Origin: Catalimonadaceae bacterium JC749
Lineage (GTDB): Bacteria > Bacteroidota > Bacteroidia > Cytophagales > Cyclobacteriaceae
Assembly: GCA_021730635.1 (NCBI GenBank)
Contig: JAJNNC010000001.1
Location: 806,001-870,000, forward strand
Reading direction: 5' to 3'
Length of the DNA: 64,000 bases
Part shown: positions 53,838 through 63,347 of the stretch, piece after piece
How positions within the stretch are numbered: position 1 is the stretch's first letter
Layout: every line of letters begins with the position of its first letter
Position numbers and translations under genes: made by a program
The notes under the pieces: model-generated
Seen by the model: the letters and a program-made list of their open reading frames with translations, nothing else
Databases searched by the model: none
What the model was told of the DNA's origin: nothing

Positions 53838-54575
53838 TTGAGTTTCGAGATAAAACTGCCATTATTTGAAGGTCCTTTTGACCTATTACTCTTCTTTATA
53901 GAGCGTGATGAGTTAGATATTCACGACATTCCTATCCATACTATCACTGCTGATTTTTTAAAATATTTATATGAGCTCGAACAAATGAACATTGAGGTAG
54001 CTAGTGAGTTCATACTAGTAGCAGCTACTTTAATGCGGATTAAAGCGAAAATGCTGTTGCCAAGGCCGGTATTGAATGAAGCAGGAGAAGAAGTAGATCC
54101 CAGAGAAGAATTGGTAAAACACCTGCTTGAATACAAAAAGTATAAATCCGTAATCCAGGAACTTGTCATGCTGGAAGAGGAAAGAGCGCAGAAACACGAC
54201 CGGGGCAATTTGATAGAAGAAATCAGGAAACTGGCTGAAACAAACAATGTAGAGGCAGAATTACAAGATATTGACCTCTATAAATTGTTGAAAGTGTTTG
54301 AAAGAGTGACACAGAAATTTGCTGATAAGCAAAAGGTTAAACCTCATGCTGTAGTACAGTATCCCTATACAGTGGAGGGACAAAAGGCTTATCTGTGTAA
54401 ACTCGTGTCAGAAAAAGAGCATATTTCTTTTATCAGTATTATTCAGGAAAATCCGCAGAAGATAGCTGTCATTTTTAATTTTTTAGCCGTCCTGGAGTTG
54501 TTACAGCTAAGCGAAATCCGTATACGGATAGGAGAAGGATTTAATAACTTCTGGATTAGCCATCATGAAGTGTAA
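53838..54575 (+). CDS. scpA: segregation and condensation protein A
   Basis: A 245-residue kleisin that links SMC heads in the SMC-ScpAB condensin. The N-terminus 'FEIKLPLFEGPFDLLLFFIERDELDIHDI' (part 'FEGPFDLLLFFIERDE') is the ScpA signature, and the start is TTG because no other start fits. 'ATLMRIKAKMLLPRP' follows, and a C-terminal winged helix covers the last ~80 residues. It is upstream of the flippase-like gene by 8 bp, so the two are co-transcribed. The TTG lies inside a TAAATTTG string. Confidence 0.93.
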   Translation: MSFEIKLPLFEGPFDLLLFFIERDELDIHDIPIHTITADFLKYLYELEQMNIEVASEFILVAATLMRIKAKMLLPRPVLNEAGEEVDPREELVKHLLEYKKYKSVIQELVMLEEERAQKHDRGNLIEEIRKLAETNNVEAELQDIDLYKLLKVFERVTQKFADKQKVKPHAVVQYPYTVEGQKAYLCKLVSEKEHISFISIIQENPQKIAVIFNFLAVLELLQLSEIRIRIGEGFNNFWISHHEV

Positions 54576-54583
54576 AGGGAGTA

Positions 54584-55654
54584 ATGGAGATCAATTCCAA
54601 AGAAATTTTCAAAACACTGAATCCTAACAAGATATGGATACCGATATTGATCGGGTTAGGTATTGTGTTTTATTTGTTTTACAGTGATCCGGATCTTACC
54701 GCTGATAAGTTATCCCTTATTTTCAATGCTGCCCCTGTCCCTATCCTGCTGGCTATCCTGGTTATTTTAGCCAGAGATGTAGGGTACGTGTACCGGATAA
54801 AAACGATTACCAATGGTGAACTCAGCTGGCTCAGCAGTATCTATGTGATTATCTTTTGGGAATTCGCCTCTGCTGTTACTCCTTCAGTGGTAGGAGGCAC
54901 TTCGGTAGTGGTTTTTATATTGATGAAGGAAGGCATCAAATTAGGAAAAGCTTTGGCCTACGTGATGCTGACGGCGATCCTGGACAACCTCTTTTTCGTA
55001 TTAATGGCCCCCTTGGCTTTATTGTACTCGAAAGAGGAGCTCTTTCCTAGTGGTGAATACATCGAAATAGAGCTGGGAAACAGCCTGCAGGTGCTGTTTA
55101 TCGTCAGCTATGTACTCATTGCCTTGTACACTTTTCTTATGTTTTATGCCATTTTTATTCGTCCTCGCGGATTTAAATGGCTGCTACTTAAAATTACTTC
55201 AATTGGTATTTTGAGAAAATGGCGACATGCCGCACAAGGCCATGGTGATGAAATTATGCGGGCTTCGGAAGAACTGAGGGGAAAAGACGTTTCTTACTGG
55301 TTGAAAATTTGTGTTACTACTTTTTTTGTCTGGTGCGCCCGTTATTTTATGCTCAATTGCCTGATTGCGGCTTTCACCCATGTGAGTCTGAGCGATCATT
55401 TACTCATTTTTTGCCGGCATCTGATGATGTGGATCACCATGCTTATTTCACCCACTCCGGGCAGTAGTGGTACAGCAGAATTTTTCTTTACCCAGTTCTT
55501 TACCTACTTTCTGGGTGATTATACGTTTGTCACCAATATTTTATGGCGTATGCTTTCCTATTATCCTTATCTGATACTAGGTGCTATTTTCTTACCAAAA
55601 TGGGTTCGGCGAGTTTTCTTTGTCAAAAAAAATCCAGAAGCTATTAAGGGGTAG
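54584..55654 (+). CDS. flippase-like / lysylphosphatidylglycerol synthase TM-region family protein
   Basis: 356 residues with about eight membrane helices (UPF0104/AglD-like). 'EFASAVTPSVVGGTSVVVFILMKEG' (part 'VTPSVVGGTSV') and 'ISPTPGSSGTAEFFFTQFF' match the core pattern of this family. Members include the membrane part of MprF, which flips lipids, and archaeal AglD. The function here is likely lipid or polyprenyl-sugar transport. The gene begins 8 bp after scpA. Confidence 0.88.
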   Translation: MEINSKEIFKTLNPNKIWIPILIGLGIVFYLFYSDPDLTADKLSLIFNAAPVPILLAILVILARDVGYVYRIKTITNGELSWLSSIYVIIFWEFASAVTPSVVGGTSVVVFILMKEGIKLGKALAYVMLTAILDNLFFVLMAPLALLYSKEELFPSGEYIEIELGNSLQVLFIVSYVLIALYTFLMFYAIFIRPRGFKWLLLKITSIGILRKWRHAAQGHGDEIMRASEELRGKDVSYWLKICVTTFFVWCARYFMLNCLIAAFTHVSLSDHLLIFCRHLMMWITMLISPTPGSSGTAEFFFTQFFTYFLGDYTFVTNILWRMLSYYPYLILGAIFLPKWVRRVFFVKKNPEAIKG

Positions 55655-55735
55655 GGTTAAAAGAGCAATCAGGACACAGACAAACATTTATTTTTCTGTT
55701 TGTGGCTATCTGTGCCCTGCGATACTACAAAAAGA

Positions 55736-56155
55736 TCAGAAGCGTTCGGTATGAGAAAAGAAGAAACTTCCTTCATTTTCTGCCGTTTCATCCGCATCAG
55801 ACCCATGCACGGCATTGGCTTCAATGGATTTAGCAAATAACTTACGAATGGTTCCTTCTTCTGCCTTGGCAGGATCCGTTGCACCAATAAGTTTTCTGAA
55901 ATCGGCTACTGCATTTTCTTTTTCCAGAATCAAAGCTACAATAGGACCGGAAGACATATAGCTGCGCAAGTCTTCATAAAAAGGACGCTCTTTGTGTACT
56001 TCATAAAATTGGCCGGCTCTCTCTTTGGTCAGCAATGTTTTTTTCATAGCCACTATCTTAAAGCCAGCGTCCTCTATCATTTTTAAAATAGCCCCGGTAT
56101 TTCCTTCTGCCACTGCATCGGGCTTAATCATAGAAAATGTTTTGTTTCCTGCCAT
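55736..56155 (-). CDS. ndk: nucleoside diphosphate kinase
   Basis: The ATG at 56155 gives 139 residues ('[19 protein letters not shown]'); the frame from 56176 adds seven residues without support. Family marks are '[19 protein letters not shown]' and the active-site region '[21 protein letters not shown]', whose His carries the phosphate. It balances NTP and dNTP pools. It stands alone, convergent with the flippase-like gene across about 80 bp that include a TGTTTGT-type hairpin. Confidence 0.97.
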   Translation of the reverse strand: MAGNKTFSMIKPDAVAEGNTGAILKMIEDAGFKIVAMKKTLLTKERAGQFYEVHKERPFYEDLRSYMSSGPIVALILEKENAVADFRKLIGATDPAKAEEGTIRKLFAKSIEANAVHGSDADETAENEGSFFFSHTERF

Positions 56156-56321
56156 CTTGTGTTTCTTTTCAATCAAAAATTAATTTTCTGCAAAGCTAAA
56201 AGAATATTCCAATAGCGCCCAATTTTCCTCATCACTTGCCTATTGAATACCCAGACTTTTTCCATGCTTGGCAAAGGTGGCATTACTTATTTTGCCTTTC
56301 ATTCTCTAATTTAGCAGGGTC

Positions 56322-57422
56322 ATGAACAGAAGAAAATTTATCAACCACCTGAGCAGCACGGCTACCCTGCCTTTACTTCCTGATACCTTCTACACCCAGG
56401 TAAAAAAAGCGGAAACTCCGGCTTTGATCAAACCTCCCTCTCTGAAACCAGGTGATACGATCGGCTTGGTAACACCCGCTACCTTCCTGACAGAAACGGA
56501 ACTGCGGCAAGCAGAAGAAAAATTGCATACACTGGGTCTTAAAGTATATTACTCTCCCAATATGCTTGTGCGCAAAGGGCATCTGGCTGGCACCGACGAA
56601 CAGCGGGCCGCTGATTTGAATCAGATGTTTGCCCAGGAAACTGTAGACGGTATCTGGTGTGGCAGAGGAGGCTACGGTAGTGCCCGTATCCTGCCTTTGC
56701 TGGATTACGATCTGATCCGCCATAATCCAAAGCCTTTTATTGGTTACAGTGATATCACTTCTCTGCATTATGGTATTCATGCCCGCACGGGTCTGGTCAC
56801 TTTTCATGGGCCTGTTGCCAAAGAAATGTTAAACCCTTTTGCTGAGCGGTATTTGCGGGAAGTGCTCATGGAAGAAACTTCAAAAATTGTATATCGGTAT
56901 GAAGCGGAAGATCCGGCACCTGTGGCACCCATCAAGCCTGCAGCAGTAACGGCTATAGAAAATGATCAAATGCAGGATATGAACCGTGATATACCCAGAA
57001 CTATTACCCCAGGAATAGCCGAAGGCCCCTTGGTAGGAGGTAATCTGTCTTTAGTTACGGCTCTTTCCGGCACCTCTTACGATATTGATATGAGGGATAA
57101 GATTGTTTTTTTGGAAGATGTAGGAGAAAGTCCGGCCCGACTGGATCGCATGCTGACACAACTCCTGCTCACAGAAGATAAGCTCCCGTCGGCGGCAGGG
57201 GTTGTGTTGGGCATTTTTACGGACTGTGAGCCTGAAGATCCTGAAAAATCATTCTCGCTGAGAGAAATATTGTTCGACAGACTTTCTGTGCTTGGAGTTC
57301 CTGTCGTCTACGGATTACCTTTTGGCCATATCAAACGTAACATTACGCTTCCCTTTGGCGTTCAGGCCAGATTGGACGCTACAGCACACACGTTGACCTT
57401 ATTGGAAAAACCTGTACTATAA
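56322..57422 (+). CDS. LD-carboxypeptidase (S66 family)
   Basis: 366 residues. The N-terminus 'MNRRKFINHLSSTATL' is a twin-arginine-like signal, so the enzyme is probably exported. The S66 triad is visible: Ser in 'FIGYSDITSLHYG' , Glu in 'IVFLEDVGESPARLDRM' and His in 'VVYGLPFGHIKRN'. The family removes the terminal D-Ala from tetrapeptides of peptidoglycan or cleaves microcin C7-like conjugates (MccF). The dipeptide epimerase gene that follows (73 bp) argues for murein-peptide recycling. Confidence 0.9.
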   Translation: MNRRKFINHLSSTATLPLLPDTFYTQVKKAETPALIKPPSLKPGDTIGLVTPATFLTETELRQAEEKLHTLGLKVYYSPNMLVRKGHLAGTDEQRAADLNQMFAQETVDGIWCGRGGYGSARILPLLDYDLIRHNPKPFIGYSDITSLHYGIHARTGLVTFHGPVAKEMLNPFAERYLREVLMEETSKIVYRYEAEDPAPVAPIKPAAVTAIENDQMQDMNRDIPRTITPGIAEGPLVGGNLSLVTALSGTSYDIDMRDKIVFLEDVGESPARLDRMLTQLLLTEDKLPSAAGVVLGIFTDCEPEDPEKSFSLREILFDRLSVLGVPVVYGLPFGHIKRNITLPFGVQARLDATAHTLTLLEKPVL

Positions 57423-57495
57423 GCCAGGAGGGCACCTTAGTGCTCTTTAACCAAATGATGAGTATATTTATAATTCGCTTAATTTTTTTTATCTG

Positions 57496-58569
57496 ATGAA
57501 ATTATACCTGCACGCCGTTGATCTCAAAATAAGAGAAACTTTCAGAATTGCCCGGGAAGTCCGGGACATTCAGGAAGCCCTGATTGTAGAGTTACAGGAA
57601 AACCAGAACGGAACCCTGCTCAGTGGATTAGGAGAAACCACTGCTAATCCTTATTACGGTTTTGATATTCATACCATGCAGCAGGAACTAGAGCAGTTGC
57701 GTGAATTGATCGAGACCTATCAGATAGGCGACAAAGGACACACTGCCGGAAAGCCGGAAGATTTCTGGCAGTATCTGTATCCCCATTTAAAAGGAAGGTT
57801 ATTTACACTTTGCGCTGTAGATATAGCCGCTCATGATCTTTATGGCAAAAAAACAGGAAAACCTTTATACAAAATCTGGGGACTGAATCCAAAAGAGGCG
57901 CCTGTCTCTAATTATACCATCGGCATAGATACCATTGACAAGATGGTGCGTAAAATGAAAGCGACCCCCTGGCCTATCTATAAAATCAAGCTGGGTACCC
58001 GCGAAGATCTGGATATTGTCAGGACCTTAAGAAAACAGACGGATGCGGTTTTCAGAGTGGACGCCAACTGTGCCTGGGGTGTAGAAGAGACCATAGAAAA
58101 TGCCAGGGAGCTTAAAAAACTGGGTGTAGAATTTATTGAACAGCCACTGCGGGCTGATGACATGGAAGGGATGAAAGAAGTATTTAAAAATGCTGTACTA
58201 CCCCTCATAGCTGACGAAAGCTGCATTACAGAAGATGATGTCAGGAAATGCCATCGCCACTTTCATGGGATCAATATAAAACTCACCAAGTGTGGAGGCA
58301 TTACGCCTGCCTTGCGTATGATTCGTGAAGCCCGTGCCTTGGGCATGAAAGTAATGGTAGGCTGTATGACAGAATCTACGGTAGGCATTTCAGCCATTGC
58401 ACACCTGGCCCCTATGCTGGACTTTGTTGATATGGATGGCGCCATGTTGCTGGCAGAAGATGTAGCTACAGGTGTGACTGTAAAAGAAGATGGTATCCTG
58501 TTTCCCCAGGAAAATGGAACAGGCGCGCGTTTGCTACCTTCTGAGGCCTTTCAGAAAAATAAGCTGTGA
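57496..58569 (+). CDS. L-Ala-D/L-Glu (dipeptide) epimerase
   Basis: A 357-residue enolase-superfamily enzyme. The KxK motif is in 'WPIYKIKLGTRED', metal ligands in 'RVDANCAW', 'EFIEQPLRADD' and 'LIADESCITEDDV', and the second base lysine in 'GINIKLTKCGG'. The C-terminal 'MVGCMTESTVGISAIAH' is typical of AE epimerases (YcjG/YkfB), which invert the Glu of L-Ala-D-Glu from murein so that it can be degraded. Located between the LD-carboxypeptidase and PLP-enzyme genes, it fits a murein tripeptide salvage cassette. Confidence 0.92.
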   Translation: MKLYLHAVDLKIRETFRIAREVRDIQEALIVELQENQNGTLLSGLGETTANPYYGFDIHTMQQELEQLRELIETYQIGDKGHTAGKPEDFWQYLYPHLKGRLFTLCAVDIAAHDLYGKKTGKPLYKIWGLNPKEAPVSNYTIGIDTIDKMVRKMKATPWPIYKIKLGTREDLDIVRTLRKQTDAVFRVDANCAWGVEETIENARELKKLGVEFIEQPLRADDMEGMKEVFKNAVLPLIADESCITEDDVRKCHRHFHGINIKLTKCGGITPALRMIREARALGMKVMVGCMTESTVGISAIAHLAPMLDFVDMDGAMLLAEDVATGVTVKEDGILFPQENGTGARLLPSEAFQKNKL

Positions 58570-58630
58570 TAAAAGTTCATTCCAGCTATTACAACCTGTA
58601 CGATCAACATTTTTAATCACTATTCTGACC

Positions 58631-59692
58631 ATGCCAGTGACAGAGCAACTTCCGGGAAGAACTGTTATTATTGAAGGACAAGAACGCTTATACTTCAGTG
58701 GCACCTCCTACCTGGGCATTCATAAAAATCCTGAGTTTCAACAATTGCTTATGGAGGGTATCCGGCGCTACGGTACTCACTATGGGAGTTCACGCGCTTC
58801 CAACCTGCAAGTGGATGTGTTTGACAAGGCAGAAAAATTACTGGCTGACATGACCGGAGCAAAGGCTGCCCTCACGCTTTCTTCAGGATTTCTAGCAGGG
58901 CAGGCCGCTATCCGAACATTAGACCAGGAGCAAACCTTCCTGTATGCACCGGAAGCGCATCCCGCAGTCTGGCGCCATACTACCGATGGGTGGCATGGTG
59001 ACTATTCCAGTTGGGTGTTGGCCTTACCGGCCGCAGTCGCTGCCGCACCAACCAAGAAATTAGTGATTGTCACTAATTCGCTGGACCCGTTGCTGGCTAA
59101 AAAATATAAATTTGATTGGGTAGACCATCTACCGGAAGAAAAAGATATTATTTTATTGATCGATGATTCACACGGGCTGGGGATCATCGGACAGCACGGT
59201 GCTGGTATCTATCCGGCCATAGCGTCTCGCTTAAAACCTCATATTAAGTTGATAGTAGTCAGCTCGCTTGGCAAAGCATATGGAATTCCTGGAGGAGTCG
59301 TACTGGGAGATAACGAGTTTGTGGATCAGCTTAAAAAAAGTGCATTTTTTACGGCTGGATCCCCAGCTTCCGCGGCGCATTTATACGCTTTCCTGCATGC
59401 ACAAAAACTGTATGATACATCCAGACAACAGCTATTCAATAATGTCGTCTATTTTCAGCAACAGATAAAAGAGAGCAACCTTTTCCATTACTTCGACACT
59501 TACCCCGTTTTCTATACACCGGAAAATGGGTTGGCCACTATGCTGGAAACACAATGCCTGCTGTCCAGTTTTCCTTATCCTGATCCGGATAGCCATGCGA
59601 TTACACGGATAGTCATCAGCAGTTTGCATACGATGGAAGACATAGATACCTTGTCTTTACTGATCAACCGCTATGCCGAATACACGGCTTAG
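58631..59692 (+). CDS. PLP-dependent alpha-oxoamine-synthase-like enzyme (BioF/KBL fold)
   Basis: The ATG at 58631 gives 353 residues; an upstream frame overlaps the epimerase gene and is not supported. It is a fold-type I aminotransferase-like protein: 'YLGIHKNPEFQQLL', 'GTHYGSSRASNLQVDVFDKAE', 'LLIDDSHGLGIIGQHG' (Asp-His pair) and the PLP lysine in 'VVSSLGKAYGIPGGVV'. It belongs to the BioF, KBL, SPT and HemA group but lacks the usual full-length C-terminal domain features of any of them. The substrate is unknown. Next to the murein-peptide salvage genes, a role in breaking down or joining an amino acid from that route is possible. Confidence 0.78.
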   Translation: MPVTEQLPGRTVIIEGQERLYFSGTSYLGIHKNPEFQQLLMEGIRRYGTHYGSSRASNLQVDVFDKAEKLLADMTGAKAALTLSSGFLAGQAAIRTLDQEQTFLYAPEAHPAVWRHTTDGWHGDYSSWVLALPAAVAAAPTKKLVIVTNSLDPLLAKKYKFDWVDHLPEEKDIILLIDDSHGLGIIGQHGAGIYPAIASRLKPHIKLIVVSSLGKAYGIPGGVVLGDNEFVDQLKKSAFFTAGSPASAAHLYAFLHAQKLYDTSRQQLFNNVVYFQQQIKESNLFHYFDTYPVFYTPENGLATMLETQCLLSSFPYPDPDSHAITRIVISSLHTMEDIDTLSLLINRYAEYTA

Positions 59693-60008
59693 TGAACGCA
59701 AGCACAAGAGGTCTCTCTAAACCTGAATGATGGCTATCTGACATACCTACTGACTAAAGTTTAGAGAAATACCACAAATATTTAATCATTTTGTATGATA
59801 TGCTTTTTACAGCATTATATTTTGATTTTTAATTCATGAAATCGATTAGAATAAAATTTCTTAGGAATTACCAATTATTATTGTATATTAATAAAGGCAA
59901 ATATCTGTTTTTATTAATCAATTCATTTATTTCCCAATAAATATCTGTTAAATTCGCAGTCAATTTGTCTTTGGGTTTCATTTGAAAACATAATTTACAC
60001 ATCTTCTC
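59693..60008. promoter_or_regulatory. AT-rich control region upstream of carB
   Basis: 316 bases with no gene. It has a 9-bp perfect dyad ATTAATAAA (59887-59895) and TTTATTAAT (59910-59918) with a 14-base spacer. An 11-base direct repeat AAATATCTGTT occurs at 59899-59909 and 59939-59949, 40 bp apart (about four helical turns). Both suggest a repressor or ArgR-like operator, or a structured leader, controlling carB. No terminator is visible after the PLP gene. Confidence 0.45.
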
Positions 60009-62822
60009 ATGCCAAGAGATCACAGCATCCAGTCAGTACTTATCATTGGTAGCGGACCTATTATCATCGGACAAGCTTGTGAATTTGATTATTCCGGCTC
60101 TCAGGCCGCCCGTTCTTTGAGAGAAGAAGGTATTGAAGTAACACTCATCAACTCCAACCCGGCCACCATTATGACAGACCCGGTTACGGCTGATCATATA
60201 TACCTGAAACCGCTGGAAAAGAAATACATCGTTGAGATTCTTGAGAAACACAAAATAGATGCGGTGTTACCCACTATGGGTGGACAAACGGCCTTGAATC
60301 TAGCGATTGACTGCGAAAAAGCCGGGGTCTGGAAAAAATATGGAGTCCGTATGATTGGCGTTGATATCAATGCCATTGAAACGACTGAAGACCGGGAGAA
60401 GTTCAGGCTGAAAATGAAAGAGCTGAACGTTAATGTATGTGACGGACATATTGCTACTTCTTTCCTGCAAGGCAAAGAAATAGCCCAGGAAATAGGATAC
60501 CCTTTAGTGATCCGGCCTTCGTATACGCTGGGAGGCACCGGAGGAGGATTTGTAGAAACACCCGATAAATTCGAAAAGGCTTTAACCGCCGGGCTACATG
60601 CATCCCCCATCCACGAAGTATTGATAGAACAGAGCATCATGGGCTGGAAAGAGTACGAGTTGGAGTTGCTGCGCGACAGTATTGGTAATATCATCATTAT
60701 CTGCTCCATTGAGAACTTTGATCCTATGGGAGTTCATACGGGTGATTCTGTCACTGTGGCCCCGGCCATGACCTTGCCAGATACAGTATATCAGGAGATG
60801 CGAGATCTGGCCAAGAAAATGATGAATGGTATAGGCCAGTTTGCCGGTGGGTGTAATGTACAGTTTGCCGTGAATCCGGATGATGACTCTATCATTGGCA
60901 TTGAGATCAATCCAAGGGTATCACGCTCTTCAGCTCTGGCTTCAAAAGCGACGGGTTACCCTATTGCCAAAGTGGCTGCCAAACTTGCGATCGGTTACAA
61001 TCTGGATGAACTGAAAAACCAGATTACCGGCAATACTTCCGCTTTCTTTGAACCGGCCCTGGACTATGTGATTGTTAAAATCCCTCGTTGGAATTTTGAG
61101 AAATTTCAGGGAGCCGATGCTCATTTAGGCCTGCAGATGAAGTCGGTCGGTGAAGTGATGGGTATTGGGCGCACCTTCCAGGAAGCTTTGCAAAAAGCCT
61201 GTCAGTCATTGGAAATCAAACGCAATGGACTAGGAGCCGACGGAAAAGAGGAAACAGACCAGGAAAAGATATTATATAATTTGAAGCACCCTAGTGGCGA
61301 CCGGTTATTCAGAATTTACGATGCTTTCAAACTTGGTATTTCTTTCTCCACCATTCAGAAGCTGACTAAAATAGATAAATGGTTTCTGCAACAGATAGAA
61401 GATCTGATTGAAGTAGAAAAAGAAATTGAGCAATACACCCTGGATACCATTCCAAAGGAACTCATGCACACAGCTAAAAAAATGGGGTATGCCGACCGGC
61501 AAATTGCCCATCTGCTGCGCTGTTTGGAAAGCCAGGTGTATGAAAAACGCCGGGACATGGGTATCCATAGGGTTTATAAGCTGGTAGATACCTGTGCTGC
61601 AGAGTTTGAGGCCAACACACCTTATTATTACTCCACCTTCCAGGATGAAAACGAATCTGTCTCTTCAGACCTGAAAAAAATTGTTGTCCTAGGGTCCGGT
61701 CCAAACCGTATCGGCCAGGGTATTGAATTCGATTATTCCTGTGTACATGGCATTCTGGCTGCTAAAGAATGTGGCTATGAAACCATCATGATTAACTGTA
61801 ATCCGGAAACGGTATCTACGGATTTTGATGTGGCCCATAAACTCTATTTTGAACCGGTTTTCTGGGAACATATTTACGACATCATCCAGCATGAAAAGCC
61901 CGAAGGTGTTATTGTTCAGCTAGGGGGCCAAACTGCTCTGAAGCTGGCTGAAAAGTTACACCGTTACGGTATTAAAATACTGGGCACTGATTTTAAGTCG
62001 CTCGACCTGGCAGAAGACAGGGGGCGTTTCTCCACTTTGCTCAAAGAAAATGACATACCTTATCCTGAGTTTGGCGTCATCAAAGATGCAGCATCTGCTT
62101 TAGAACTCTCCAAAGAGATCGGATTTCCGCTGCTGGTACGTCCTTCTTATGTATTAGGTGGTCAGAGCATGAAGATTGTGATTAATGAAAGAGAACTGGA
62201 ATCACATGTGGTAGAAATCTTAAAAGAGATGCCAGGCAACCAGATCCTGTTGGATCACTTTCTGGATGGAGCTATAGAAGCAGAGGCCGATGCGATCTGC
62301 GACGGCGAGCAGGTATATATCATTGGGGTGATGCAACATATAGAACCGGCTGGTATTCATTCCGGGGATTCTTACGCTGTATTACCTCCTTATAATCTGG
62401 GTGATTTTGTGATGCAGCAGATTGAAGCCCATACTAAAAAAATTGCCCTTGCCCTCCATACAGTAGGTCTGATTAACATACAGTTTGCTATTAAAAACGA
62501 TAAAGTGTTTGTCATAGAGGCTAATCCACGGGCTTCCCGCACAGTACCCTTCATATGTAAAGCTTATGAAGAGCCTTATGTCAATTATGCTACCAAGATT
62601 ATGTTAGGAGAGAAGAAATTAAAAGACTTTAATTTTAATCCTAAACGTCATGGCTATGCCATTAAGGAACCCGTATTTTCCTTCAACAAATTCCCTAACG
62701 TTAACAAAGAGCTAGGTCCTGAAATGAAATCTACCGGGGAATCTATCTATTTTATTGATGACCTGATGGACGACTATTTCCTGAAGATTTACAGCGAGCG
62801 AAACTTATATCTGAGTAAGTAA
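60009..62822 (+). CDS. carB: carbamoyl-phosphate synthase large subunit, short form
   Basis: 937 residues. Both ATP-grasp halves are intact: 'VLIIGSGPIIIGQACEFDYSG' and 'VVLGSGPNRIGQGIEFDYSC' (parts) open each half. 'PLVIRPSYTLGGTGGGF' and 'PLLVRPSYVLGGQSMKIV' are the ATP-binding loops. It converts glutamine-derived ammonia, bicarbonate and two ATP to carbamoyl phosphate for pyrimidine and arginine synthesis. The C-terminal MGS-like allosteric domain of E. coli CarB (1073 residues) is missing: the protein ends right after 'MKSTGESIYFIDDLMDDYF'. carA is not in the window. Confidence 0.96.
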   Translation: MPRDHSIQSVLIIGSGPIIIGQACEFDYSGSQAARSLREEGIEVTLINSNPATIMTDPVTADHIYLKPLEKKYIVEILEKHKIDAVLPTMGGQTALNLAIDCEKAGVWKKYGVRMIGVDINAIETTEDREKFRLKMKELNVNVCDGHIATSFLQGKEIAQEIGYPLVIRPSYTLGGTGGGFVETPDKFEKALTAGLHASPIHEVLIEQSIMGWKEYELELLRDSIGNIIIICSIENFDPMGVHTGDSVTVAPAMTLPDTVYQEMRDLAKKMMNGIGQFAGGCNVQFAVNPDDDSIIGIEINPRVSRSSALASKATGYPIAKVAAKLAIGYNLDELKNQITGNTSAFFEPALDYVIVKIPRWNFEKFQGADAHLGLQMKSVGEVMGIGRTFQEALQKACQSLEIKRNGLGADGKEETDQEKILYNLKHPSGDRLFRIYDAFKLGISFSTIQKLTKIDKWFLQQIEDLIEVEKEIEQYTLDTIPKELMHTAKKMGYADRQIAHLLRCLESQVYEKRRDMGIHRVYKLVDTCAAEFEANTPYYYSTFQDENESVSSDLKKIVVLGSGPNRIGQGIEFDYSCVHGILAAKECGYETIMINCNPETVSTDFDVAHKLYFEPVFWEHIYDIIQHEKPEGVIVQLGGQTALKLAEKLHRYGIKILGTDFKSLDLAEDRGRFSTLLKENDIPYPEFGVIKDAASALELSKEIGFPLLVRPSYVLGGQSMKIVINERELESHVVEILKEMPGNQILLDHFLDGAIEAEADAICDGEQVYIIGVMQHIEPAGIHSGDSYAVLPPYNLGDFVMQQIEAHTKKIALALHTVGLINIQFAIKNDKVFVIEANPRASRTVPFICKAYEEPYVNYATKIMLGEKKLKDFNFNPKRHGYAIKEPVFSFNKFPNVNKELGPEMKSTGESIYFIDDLMDDYFLKIYSERNLYLSK

Positions 62823-62852
62823 GTTTTTATTAATAGATATTAATGAATAGCT

Positions 62853-63128
62853 ATGCTGAAATTTATTTTATTTACTATCATTTTCATTTACGTTGTCTTT
62901 AAAGTTAGCGGGTTTATTCTAAAGATTGTTGATACATTGTTAGGCAGAACGGATGGCGGCTCCAATGCAAGGCAAAGAAATTTTGGCCCGGAATATCGCC
63001 GGCAAAAATATCGCCAGCCGACCAATGGTAATGTCCACATCGATTATATTCCTGAAGAAGACAAGAAAGGCACCGCTCCAAAAGACTTCAGAGGGGGAGA
63101 ATATGTAGATTACGAAGAGGTAAAATAA
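62853..63128 (+). CDS. DUF4834 family membrane protein
   Basis: 91 residues: one N-terminal transmembrane helix ('FILFTIIFIYVVFKVSGFIL') followed by a polar tail with 'EEDKKGTAPKDFRGGEYVDYEEVK', the DUF4834 signature restricted to Bacteroidetes. The function is unknown. It starts 30 bp after carB. Confidence 0.85.
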   Translation: MLKFILFTIIFIYVVFKVSGFILKIVDTLLGRTDGGSNARQRNFGPEYRRQKYRQPTNGNVHIDYIPEEDKKGTAPKDFRGGEYVDYEEVK

Positions 63129-63230
63129 GTATTAACATTCCTATTGACAATTTACCCTTCAGGTGATAGCTCATAACGAGAAAATTGCCTGTTGGCCTGG
63201 TAAGTGGAAATTACAGAATAGCAGATACGA

Positions 63231-63271
63231 AAAAGAGGCTGAATGCTGGTTATGCGCTTTCAGCCTCTTTT
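63231..63271. terminator. strong bidirectional terminator
   Basis: A perfect 13-bp stem AAAAGAGGCTGAA/TTCAGCCTCTTTT with a 15-base loop and A/T-tracts on both ends. It lies between the DUF4834 gene (plus) and the inositol monophosphatase gene (minus). Confidence 0.95.
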
Positions 63272-63347
63272 CTCTTATGGCTCTACTCCAAAAACAATAC
63301 GCACTTTAACTATAGGAGCAGGATGAGTAAAATTCACTACAAAACCT

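Noticed and set aside
55669-55735. Nested TGTTTGT/ACAAACA hairpin after the flippase-like gene as an ndk terminator
   Set aside because: Only a 7-bp AT-rich stem and no T-tract directly after it; not listed as a feature.
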